From assembly GCA_024220525.1 (NCBI GenBank), contig JAMYWO010000034.1, positions 1 to 64,000 of the forward strand: a stretch of DNA of 64,000 nucleotides, in the 5' to 3' direction. Source of the stretch: Cochliopodium minus (lineage: Eukaryota; Discosea; Himatismenida; Cochliopodiidae). A program made the position numbers and the translations under genes. Below the pieces are notes generated by a model. That model did no database searches. It was not told where the DNA came from and saw only the letters and a program-made list of their open reading frames with translations. Shown here piece by piece: positions 47,949 through 58,100 of this stretch (positions within the stretch are counted from its first letter, which is position 1; each line of letters starts with the position of its first letter).

Positions 47949-49315
47949 ATGGAAAATAAATGGAAAGGTAAAACAATTAATAACATATTCAATCTTTTAA
48001 CAATATTCTTCTCATTTGAAATTCAATAGGAAAGGTTGCAATAGTCACTGGTTAAATTTATTTTATTTAAATATAAAAAGTATAATGTGAATTAATTAGG
48101 AGCATCATCTGGATTGGGAGAATCAATTGCTGTAAAAACATAAGAATCAATTTTAATTTTTATGTTAATCAATTTCAAAAGAAAATTCTTTTCAAAAAAA
48201 ATTTATACGTTATTTGTATTATATACAATCATATCATCAAATAAATCAATAAATCAAGATTTCTTTTTGTAATACTTTTGTAAAATTCCATTATAATTAT
48301 TTTCAGAGAAAATATGCAAAAGAAGGATTGATCGTTGTCTTGGCTGCAAGAAGATTGGAAAAACTCCAACAATTAGAAAAGGAGATCAAAGAAGGAGGAG
48401 GAGAGGCATTGAGTGTACAATGTGACGTATCCAACAAGCAAGAAGTTGATAACCTTTTTGATGTTACCATTCAAAAGTACAAAAGAGTTGATGTTCTTGT
48501 TAACAACGCTGGTAAGATTTGATTTCAATATTTCTGGAATCTTTTGTTCAACTTTTTTAAAATAAAAGGTGTCATGTTGCTTTCCAAAATGAGCTTGTTG
48601 AAAGTTGAAGAGTGGATCAAAATGGTCGACATTAACATCAAAGGAGTAAAAAAAATTATTTTCTTTCTTTAAAATTTTATTCTTTTTCTTTTTTCTAGGT
48701 TCTTTATTGTATTGCAAGAGCAATACCTATCATGAAAGAACAAAAAACAGGTCATATTATCACCATCTCTTCTGATGCAGACAGAAAACTCTTCACTGGG
48801 TCTGCTATTTATTCTTCCACCAAAGCTGCTGTCACCATGATAACTGAAGGTGTTAAAAAGGAATTAACTGAAGAAGGTTTTACTGGGATTAGAGTAAAGA
48901 ATTCTTATTTTAATTGTTCCCAAAATTTTAGTTTTGTTTTAAATTACATTAGTTTTTTTTTAAAAAAAAAAATTGTTTTTTATTTGTTATTAGGTAAGTT
49001 CTATTTCCCTTGGTGCAGCAATGAGTGAATTAACAAGTAAAATTAATTTTAATTTATTAACAAAAGAATTATAAATTTCTTATTTAAATAGATCACATCA
49101 CTGACAAATCCATCTTTGAAGGTAAAACTATCTTGTTTTTAATTAAATATTTTTTTTTATTTAATATTATTTTTTAAATAGAATGGTCCAAAGGTCCTTC
49201 AATCACTCCAATGCCTTCAAATGATGTTGCTGAGGTCATATTTATGATCATGAACACTCCTCAATCTTTGAATGTAAACAATATCTTGTTTCGTCCTAAT
49301 GATCAAGCATTCTAA
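47949..49315 (+). CDS. Short-chain dehydrogenase/reductase (SDR)
   Basis: About eight exons. The first three are tiny: 22 nt (ATG...G), 21 nt and 32 nt; together they spell MENKWKGKVAIVTGASSGLG, so the TGxxxGxG cofactor loop is cut by two introns. NNAG, SSDAD and the catalytic YSSTK (Tyr and Lys) are in place. AARRLEKLQQLEKEI after beta2, with Arg residues, suggests NADP(H). The C-terminus has PMPSNDVAEVIFMIMNTPQS and NNILFRPNDQAF, typical of the YdfG/serine 3-dehydrogenase-like classical SDRs. About 250 residues, as expected. Substrate unknown: small alcohol or hydroxy acid likely. Divergent from the ketoacyl synthase over 131 bp. Confidence 0.92.
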
Positions 49316-49359
49316 AAAACAATAATTAAAAATAAATTATTATGGGAAAAAAGGTGTTT

Positions 49360-51775
49360 TTATTTATTTTCTTTCTTCAATTTGTTAAAAACATTTTCAA
49401 CTTCTCTATTTACATTGGCTCTTGCAAAATTCAATGGTGATTGATTGCTGATATCCTTAGAGTTGATGTCAGATTTGTTATTTATTAAAAGTTGGACTAT
49501 TTGAGGGTCAATGTTGTTATTCTCAGAAGCAATGTGAAGAGGAATTCTCTCAAAATTATTTTTCATGTTTAAATCTGCTTTACCTTCAACCAAAATCTTT
49601 TAAAAAAGTAATAAAAATTATTAATAAAGGAAGAAATATTTTACTTTTATTGCTTCATAATGACTCTGTTTATCTGATTTACACAATAAATGAAGAGGTG
49701 TCCAACCAAAATTGTTTTTACAATTCAGATTTGCTTTGCTTTCAACCAATATAACAAAAGATTTGAGAACATTTTCATCTATATTTTTATTGCAAAAATG
49801 ATGCAAAGGTGTCATGTCGTTTTTGTCAATAATATTGGGATCGCCTTTATTTTCTATTGCTAATTTTAAAGAATCAAAACTCAAATGATGACTTTTTGAG
49901 ATAATGTGAACCAAAGTAGTTCCATCTTTGTCTTGAATACTTGGGTCGCCTTTAAATTCAAAGAAAGTTTTGATTAGAGAAGTGTTGGATTGTGGATTTT
50001 TAACAAAGTAATGAAATGGAGTTTGATTTTTTTTATTTTTATTGTTAATGTTAGAATCATTAGAAAGGAAGAGATTTAAAAGATACTCGTTCAGATGAAA
50101 ATTTTTGCACAATAAGTGAAACGGAGAATTTCCTTTTTTAAAATTAAAAAAAAAAAATTAGTAATTTAAAAGTTAGTATTTAAAATTATGCCTTTTTTAT
50201 TTTTAAAGTTTATATCTGCTTTGCATTCTAAAAGGAGATTTAAAAGTTTTTCATCTAACACATTTTTTTTGGACAAAATATGAAGAGGAGTATTTTCAAA
50301 TTTGTCTTCAATATTAACATTCGATTTGGATTCCAAGAATGAGTTCAAAATTTCGTAGTTGACTATTTCTTTGTTACAAATAATATGTAAACAACTTGAA
50401 CCTAAAAATACAATTTATTTTTTAAGAAAGTATAATAACTATTAAAATGGAATTACCATCCGAATTTTTGAGTAGACTGTCTGCTTTATTTTTCAACAAA
50501 AAAGAGATTAAATCGGCTCTCAATTTTTTCTGCTCACATAACTGGAAGAGTGGTGTTTTTTTCTCGTCATCTCTGATGTTTATGCTTGCTTTATTCTCCA
50601 CCAAAACTTGTAAGAGCTCGGGTGAAGAATTCTTATTAGAACAGGAGTAATGAAAACAAGTTTTTCCATGCTCATTCTCCAAATTCAAATTGGCGTTGTT
50701 CTTAATGAAGAGATTGATTATTTTGTGATCAACGTACTTATTCTTGCACAAAAGGTGAAAAGGAGTCACGTCACTTTTATCACAGGAATTGGGATCAGAA
50801 TCATTCGACAAAAAAAGATCTAGGATGTCTGAAGAGACATTTCTTTCACATAGACAATGAAAGACACTCCTGTTGTTATCCTTTTCGTTTTTGAGGTTGA
50901 CTTCTATTTTTTTATTGAAGAGGGTTTTGAGAATGTGGATGTTGGGATTTTCGATGCAAGTATAGAGACATGTTCTTCCGTTTTTGTCCAGGTGGTTAGG
51001 ATTTGATTTCTTTTCTAGGAGAAGATTCAGAAGATCCAGATTGTGGTGTTCACACGCAAAGAAGATTGATGTTTTTCCATCTTTGATTATTGTATCTGGA
51101 TTCAATCCTAATCAAAGATGATGTAAAATATTATTTGTAAATAAGATTAATATATGATTGGAAAATGAATGTTTAATGCCTTTTCCTAATAGATTAGAGA
51201 TGAAATCTATTTCAAAATTTTCTCCAAATGAAATTTCCTTTTTGATAAGCTTTTCTATCACGAATATGTAGATTTTGGACAAATCATCCAAGTTTCTTAT
51301 GTTGTTTGAAAGATTGATGAGCTCTTTGGTATCTTTCTTAATGAATGCTATTTCGAAATCAATCTTTAATTTTATTCTTCTCTCTTTTACAAATCTTTTA
51401 AATTCTTCAAAAGATATTGTTCCATCACGGTCTATATCCACATCCTATATCATTCATTGATATTGTATGAATTTGTATTATATGAGTATATGATACTTAC
51501 ATTGAAGATATAATCGATCAGATTAGAATTAATTATTTCGTTGTATTCTGAATTATATTTTATCATTTCTTTTTTCAAGAATTGTGAAGTCACATTGCTC
51601 CATTCCTATTAATAATTCATTTATTTCAATTTATTTTTGAATATTACTGATTTTAATAAAATATTACCTTTTTATCTAAGAATCCCGATTTATCCTTATC
51701 ATATTTCAAAAACAGATTCTTTAGGATTTCTTCATTATGTTGTGTATCAAGGTCAATATCTAAATTATTGCCCAT
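49360..51775 (-). CDS. EF-hand plus ankyrin-repeat protein, probably N-myristoylated
   Basis: About seven exons, start 51775. MGNNLDIDLDT begins with Gly2 in a fair myristoylation context. Two EF-hand loops follow: DKDKSGFLDKKE and DIDRDGTISFEE. A helical spacer leads to about 14 ankyrin repeats, for example LLNLLLEKKSNPNHLDKNGR, TPFHLLCKNKYVDHKIINLF, TPLHLLCKSDKQ and IPLHIASENNNI, ending FNKLKKENK at 49360. The EF/ankyrin join uses a GC-AG intron (51179-51108) after LLGKG, where the first ankyrin repeat starts (LNPDTIIKDGKT). Likely a calcium-regulated scaffold at membranes; partners unknown. Convergent with the SDR gene over 44 bp. Confidence 0.85.
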
Positions 51776-52093
51776 ATCTTTAAATTTTTTTTTTAATATA
51801 TTTTTAAAAATGAACAAAAAATACTGACTTCAATCATTCCAAAATTAATCAAATCTGCTTGTATTCTAAATGAATTTTTAAATATTTGGAATTTTTAAGT
51901 ATTATCTTTTTTTTTTCAATGATAAAGAAATAAAATTAATAAAAAAGAATTTGATGAATAGAGCTTTTGAATTGATAAATAAGATGAATTTCTCACATTT
52001 TTCTCAATAAACATTTTAAGCCATGTTAATTTTGAACGAAAAATATAAAAAAAATTGAAATCTAAATTCCTCATTGGTTTATAATCCTCCAAA
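51776..52093. other. Divergent intergenic region
   Basis: 318 bp between the starts of the EF-hand/ankyrin gene (-) and the DUF218 gene (+). AT-rich; no exon, repeat or distinct motif seen. Confidence 0.5.
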
Positions 52094-53212
52094 ATGAGTT
52101 TTCAAACAATAATTATAGTATTAGGAAGAAAATTATTTGATGATGGTGGAATACATCCTCTATTGAAAGAAAGATTGGAAAAAACTAAGGAAATATATGA
52201 ACGAGAAATCAATCCAATGATCATCACAAGTGGGAGGGGTGTTGCAAAAAGATTGGAATGTGATGCTATGAAAGAATGGCTAATGAATAACAATGTGAAG
52301 AATGTTATATGCGAATCAAAATCAATGAATACAGTAGAAAATGCATTTCAGAGTAAATAATAAATTATATGAGAATATAAATCAAATTTTCAAAATGGAA
52401 ATGAAATTTATAATCACATATCTTTAATAATTATCATAATCATTATCTATAGACAAAAATTATTGAATCTTGATTTTCTTTTTAGCTTTATCCATGTTAT
52501 TCAGAGAGAATGTAAAAATACACGAGAATTATTCACTAAAGGAACTGAAAAAGATAGTAGTAGTTTCGAGCGATAGCCACATGGTGAGGTGTAAGTCTAT
52601 CTTCACCACCTTTTTCTTCAAATGGAGAAAATATTTTGAAGGAGTGACCTTGCAATATGAGAATTCTAAAACAATAGAAACTAATTTAGAGAAAGGATGG
52701 TTGGACAAAGAGTGGAAATCCGAACAAAATGGTAGAGTTTTCTTTCTATGTTCTGAAGGGTATGATAAAATTAGAAAATTTGTTAATTTTTTGAGATTTT
52801 TTCAATAGTTATCATGAAAATATTCCAGAAAAAGGGGAATATGTGGAGATGTATAGAAAAACTATGGAATCTATAGTTAACTTTCCTAAAAGGGAATATT
52901 TCTTGGACAACACTTGTATCAAAGTAAACACAGAGCATTGTGGGATCAAAACTAAACAATGGTTGTTTCAAAAAAAAACAGTTTATTGGATGAGAACTGC
53001 ACACTATGAAAAAGAAAATATTGATAGTAGTCAAGTGTCTCTAAGTACAGAGGGTATATTTATTTTTTTTAATAAAAATTTTTTAATTTATTTTAAAATC
53101 AGGAAACAAAGATTTGTTGAGTGAAAAATACTTTGGAATGATTGTGAAAGGAAGCATAGAAGTTATATTTTGTTCTCCTATTAAAGAAGTTTGGAAACTG
53201 TACTATCCCTAA
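52094..53212 (+). CDS. DUF218 (YdcF/SanA-like) protein with C-terminal extension
   Basis: Four exons. N-terminal half: FQTIIIVLGRKLFDDGGIHP, ITSGRGVAKRLECDAMKEWL, VKNVICESKSMNTVENAF and VVVSSDSHMVRCKSIF, which are the VLG, SGG/SGRG, E-SxNTxEN and SDxxHxxR motifs of DUF218. Bacterial members act in envelope biology; biochemical role is unclear. Exon 2 can end at SEG (donor near 52760) with a 49-nt intron and continue YHENIPEKGEYVEMYRK, and on to LLSEKYFGMIVKGSIEVIF with a stop at 53210-53212. Without that splice the protein would stop at 52808 and strand a coding-like 400 bp. The extension is not a domain I recognise. Confidence 0.78.
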
Positions 53213-54078
53213 AACAATCTTTTAATCAAAAAGGAATTAAAAGAACATTTCCCAGGATAGGTATTTTTTTTATTATTTATAAATATTTTCATTTATTTAT
53301 ATATTAATAGTTGCTTTTGCCATTCATAAGAGAATCACTTTATTCTTATTCTGAGAAAGGACCCTTAAAGAAGAATTAGAAAAGAATTTTCGGATGTCGA
53401 TTTCTCTTTGGTACCTTATTTTTGGTGGTTTGAAGCATACTCCAACATTATTTTGAAAAGGTAAAATGACAAATTAATTTATTTAATAAAATTTTTATTT
53501 TTGATTTCAAAGTTAAAGAAAAACTCCATATAAATGTGGAACCGAGATCTATGTTAAACTTCGGGCAATAATCTTATATTTCCTTGCTTATTCTCTTTCA
53601 CACAATAATATCTTGTTGTTTCTCATAAAAATTTCTTAGAAATATTCAAAGATGATTTTGGTTTGGTGAGATAGATGAAGTAAAGATGGAGATGTTACAA
53701 AGTATTTGTGATTATAAATTTAATTTATTTGTAATATTAAAAATCTTTTGAAAAACATGTTTTTTTTCTAAAGTCTTTGAATTATTGACTACTGTTCTTT
53801 ATTTAAAGAATATTTTTTGGTCCTATATCTTTGTTTTAAAAGGAAAATTTTTTTTGAAAACTAACATAAGATTTTTTTTCGAGAATTGAATAAAAATTGA
53901 AATTTCAAAAAATTTTGAATAGAAAAATAAATCCAAACCAAATGTAGCCTTTATTTAAATCTTTCCACAACTTTTTGAAAATGATATTTTACTATACTTT
54001 GGAAAAATTTTGAATTCAGATTTACTACTCACGATCTTTAATGACAAGTAGAAGTTGAAATGTGCCTGCTTGGGTTGG
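53213..54078. other. Gene-poor stretch downstream of DUF218
   Basis: Short plus-strand segments (53324-53460) read like protein, for example LLLPFIRESLYSYSEKGP and PYFWWFEAYSNIILKR, but stops and frame changes interrupt them and no splice model holds. They may be decayed exons of a former neighbour. The rest is AT-rich without evident structure. Confidence 0.4.
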
Positions 54079-54202
54079 GTTGGGAGATCCAACTCGTAAA
54101 GTCCACTTCAGTTGGGATGGTCATGAGGCCGAGCCAACTGACCTGTTTAATTGTTCAGTTGGGAGATCCAACTCGTAAAGTCCACTTCAGTTGGGATGGC
54201 CG
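54079..54202. repeat. 79-bp tandem repeat, about 1.6 copies, ending at an unresolved base
   Basis: A 42-bp block (54079-54120, beginning GTTGGGAGATCCAACTCG) recurs exactly at 54158-54199, giving a 79-bp period. The unit is much richer in G and C than its surroundings, contains small inverted pieces (GGGAGATCC and CCAACTG versus CAGTTGG) and is preceded by TTGGGTTGGG. The copy stops at a single n (54203). This looks like the edge of a longer minisatellite collapsed by the assembler. Confidence 0.75.
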
Positions 54203-54203
54203 N

Positions 54204-54590
54204 TAAAAGAGGAATATTAAAATTTGTTCATTTGTTATACCTATTGTCTTCTATTATTTTTTTGTGTAAATAAATGAATTTGAATTTAAAAAAATATATT
54301 ATATTTTTTATAATATAAAAGATAGAGATGGAACTTACTCTTTTCATAATGTATGGTGGAATGAATTTCTCTTTGTCTATCAGAAGCATATCACTAAGAT
54401 ATAAATTTTTTATTTGAATTGAAATCAAAAAGTTACAGATAAATTATTATCTCGGAGAATAAATTTAAAAAGAAGAATATAAAACACTATTATCTTTATA
54501 TTTTTACTCTGGCAACACTTGATACTCTTCAGATGTGCTATCTCCGTCTTGTTCTTCATATTCATCTTGATTGTTTCTTTTTTTGCTCAT
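54204..54590 (-). CDS. Small acidic protein gene, 3' end lost at the assembly break
   Basis: Start ATG at 54590 gives MSKKRNNQDEYEEQDGDSTS and EEYQVLP. An intron (about 54498-54403) joins in phase to DDMLLIDKEKFIPPYIMKR, whose last codon abuts a GTAAG donor near 54340. A third exon after TAATAG could read KTIGITNEQIL before running into the n at 54203 and the tandem repeat. I do not recognise it. The two clean splice junctions make a real gene likely, but the end shown is not trustworthy. Confidence 0.45.
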
Positions 54591-55132
54591 TGATTTTTTT
54601 TTTATATATATATTTTTATTTATATATATTATAAGATTTTTTATATGTTTCTTGATTTTTTTTATATTAGTTTAAAACTATTTTTATGATCTTCCTTTAA
54701 AAACTTGCCCATTTAAAGATTAATCAAAGATTTCAAAAATCTATCTTTATTATTTTATTTATAGATTGAAATATTACTTAATTTTGAACTTTTGACAATA
54801 AATGATTACATGTGATTGAAAGTTACAATGATTCAAACATTTGATTTCAATGAACAAGTTCTCCTTTGATTTTAAAAATTTTGAAATGTCAAATATATTT
54901 CCAAAATTGGAAGGGCGGAATTAAGAAAAGGATTTGAGATAATCAAAATAAAAAAAATATTTACTTTAATTTCAATACATAAGGAGAAGAAAAATGACAA
55001 TCTTCCAAAAATATCAATTAGTATTCCTTCAATTATAATTTAATTATAATTTAATATTTATTAAATAAAAAAGATTAGGAAAAAATACTTTTTTTTTTTT
55101 TTTGATCATAATTGTACAAAATATGAAGATTA
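54591..55132. other. Intergenic region between the small acidic gene and the TQ/PHD gene
   Basis: AT-rich, with short TA runs near 54605-54630. Contains the promoter of the small gene and the 3' end of the TQ/PHD gene. No exon or RNA gene seen. Confidence 0.5.
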
Positions 55133-58100
55133 TCAAAGCAAATTCCTTTTTATCTTCTTAGATTTCTGATCCTTCGGTAAATTCTTTCTTTTCTTGGAAG
55201 AATCTCCAGAAGGAGTGGTAGAAAGATGCTTGGAAATGAAAGACTGGAGCTTGACAGGAGATTTGAAATGATTAGAAGGACTCAAAGAAGAATTATCTCT
55301 TTGAGAAGATTTATCACTTAGAGGACTCAACTCGCTAAACTCATCATCATTAAAAGAAAGTCGTACAGAAAATCTCTCAGCCTCTGTTCTCCTATTAGAA
55401 GAACTATTGTTGGGCTTTTTTTTGACAGTGGTAAGAAAAGGAGTGAAATCCATCTCTATCGCCTTTTCGTTGGTGGCAGGTGTCATAGCCATCATCGAAT
55501 TGTTTTGAGGAGATACACTTGAATCCCTCGAAGGAGTTTCCTCCACTTTCCTCTTTTTGATCTTTATTTCTTTTTTCGTTTCTTTTTTTGGAGTTTCCTG
55601 TTTTTTTGTTTCTTGTTTTTTTGTTTCTTTTTTTAGTGTTTCTTTTGTTATTGTTTCCTTTTTTCTTTCTGTCTTTTCTGTCTTTTTTGTCTTCTTTGTT
55701 TCTTTTTTCGGAGTTTCTTGTTTTTTCGTTTCTGGTTTTTTTAATGTCTTTTTTGGTGTTTCTTGTTTTCTCATTGGCTTTTTTGAAGTTTCTTTTGTTG
55801 TTTTTTCCTTTTGTGTTTCCATTCTAGTTGGCTGCTTTGTTTCTTTTTTTGTTTCTTGTTTTTTCGTTATCATTTTTGGGGTTTCCTTTATAACTTCCTT
55901 TCTAGTTGTCTTTTTTGGTGTTTCTTTTGTTTCCTTTTTTGTTTCGACTGTTGCCTTTTTTATTTCTTTTTTTGGAGTTTCCTTTTTCTTTTCTTGTTTT
56001 TTTGTTGTCTTTTTGGGAGTTTCTTTCTTGGTTAGTTTAGATTTGTTGCTGGGGTTTTTGGTTTTCTTTGGTTTGCAACTTACACAGTCATAGATCAGAT
56101 CGCTGACATCCTCATCTTCTTCAAAACCCACACATTTCATATGTTCCCACCCTATTTTTAAAGAAAGAAAATAAATAAATTGCAAAAATAAATTGGAAAT
56201 AAATTAATAAAAAGAATTAAGAGAGGAATTACCAGAACAAGTCTCGCATTGAATGAATGCTCCTTTTTTCTTTTTATTATTACAATTACAAATAAATAGC
56301 CAAGATTCATCATCATCTTCTTCTTCATTTTCTACAACTCCTTCCCCATCATCAACCTCCTCACCATTATTTACATCCTCCTCTCCCTCTTCTTCCTCTT
56401 GGTAATCTACTTGAACTTCATCGTCCTCTCCTTCCACAAAATGATTTACACCCTCCTCTTCATTATTTACACCTTGTTCTTCTTCCTCATATTCATATTC
56501 GTACTCGTATTCCCCTTCTTCTTCTACCTCCTCTTCTCCTTCTTCTTCTCCTCCTTCTTCTACTTCTCCATTTTCCTCTTCAACATCTTTAATTTCCGCG
56601 TTTTCATCTTCCAACTCCTCTCCTCCCTCTTCAACATTTTCTTCTTCTCCTTCTCCTTCTACTTCTTCTCCATTTTCCTCTTCGAATTCTCCTACTTCAA
56701 TGTGTTCTTCTTCCATCTCCTCTCCTCCTTCTTCATTTTGTTCTTGAGCTCCTTCCTCCTCATACTCTCCTTCCAATTCGTTTATTTTAGAGTCAGGTGA
56801 CGAAGGTTCTACATTTTGGGAATCTTCCATTACAACTTGGGTTTGAGAACATGAATAATGTTCATCTTTCTTTTCTTCTTTGTTTTCTTCTATCTCTTTT
56901 GTTGTTTCTTTTGTGTTTAATTTTTTGTTTATTTTAGAGAGTTCCTTGTATTTCTCTTCATCTTCTTCCACATTCAAATCATTGCTCATCACAACTTGCG
57001 TTTGAGTGCATTTGTAACTTTCAACAACGACTTGTGTTTGTGTGCATGTATAATCTTCTTTCTCCTCTCTTTGTTTAAGGGGAGAATCAAATATTTCATT
57101 TACTAGTTGTGTGGGATCACAAACATCATCCTCTTCTTTGTCTTCCTCATCTCTTTCCACTTCCAAATCATTGCTCATTACAACTTGCGTTTGAGTACAC
57201 TTGTAGCTATCACCGACTTCTTGTGTTTGGGAGCACACATAATCATCATCTTCTTTCTCTTTTTCCTTTTTTACATTTTTTGTGTTTACTTTTTTGTTTA
57301 TTTTGAAAGGTTTTTTGTATTTCTCTTCGTCTTCCTCTTCCACATCCAAATCATTGCTCATCACAACTTGCGTTTGAGTGCATTTGTAACTTTCAACAAC
57401 GACTTGTGTTTGTGTGCATGTATAATCTGTTACTTCTTGTGTTTGAGAGCATACGTAATCATCATTTTTCTCCTCTTTTATTTCTTCTTTCTCTTTGCTC
57501 TTTTTTAATTTATCTTTTAATTTGTTCATTCTCTTGTTTATTTTGAAAGGTTTCTTGTATTTCTCTTCTTCATCTTCTTCTACATTCAAATCATTGCTCA
57601 TCACGACTTGCGTTTGAGTACATTTATAACTTTCAACAACCTGTGTTTGGGTGCATGTATAATCTTCTTTTTCCTCTCTTTGTTTTAGAGGAGAATCAAA
57701 AATTTCACTCACAAGTTGTGTAGGATCACAAACATCATCATCATCGTTTTTTTTATCGATTCGAGATGGAGGGATTGCCTTGTATTGAGAATCCATTTCG
57801 TGAATAGATTTTGTGGGTGAACTGATATACGCTCTATTTTTTCTCTTCTTGTTTTTGGGAGATGCTGAATGTAATTTCTTTTTGATAGATTTGTGGATGG
57901 GCGTGAGATCTCTGGGCTGAGAGAAAATATCATTCACATTTTGGGTAGGAGAACATATATAACCGCTTGATGATGAAGAATCTGTCCTATTGTCTATCGG
58001 TGAGTTTTTCCCATCTTCATTATCCATTGATATATCCTCGATATTTTGAGTTGGTGTGCATAAATTTCCTGTGGGAGAGATGTTTTGTGTAGGTGTGCAT

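Noticed and set aside
45858-49315. Ketoacyl synthase and SDR as a fatty-acid synthesis operon from bacteria
   Set aside because: Both are full of introns, point in opposite directions and match host base composition. The synthase has a mitochondrial-type presequence, and the SDR is closer to YdfG-type enzymes than to FabG.
54071-54086. TTGGGTTGGG as an interstitial telomere
   Set aside because: Only two units and unlike a standard TTAGGG array. It is better explained as part of the 79-bp tandem repeat.
55557-56093. Plus-strand frame rich in Phe, Ser and Val (a transmembrane-looking protein)
   Set aside because: It is the antisense shadow of the Lys/Thr/Glu repeats of the TQ/PHD protein. The same holds for the frames at 56399-56800 and 57107-57508.
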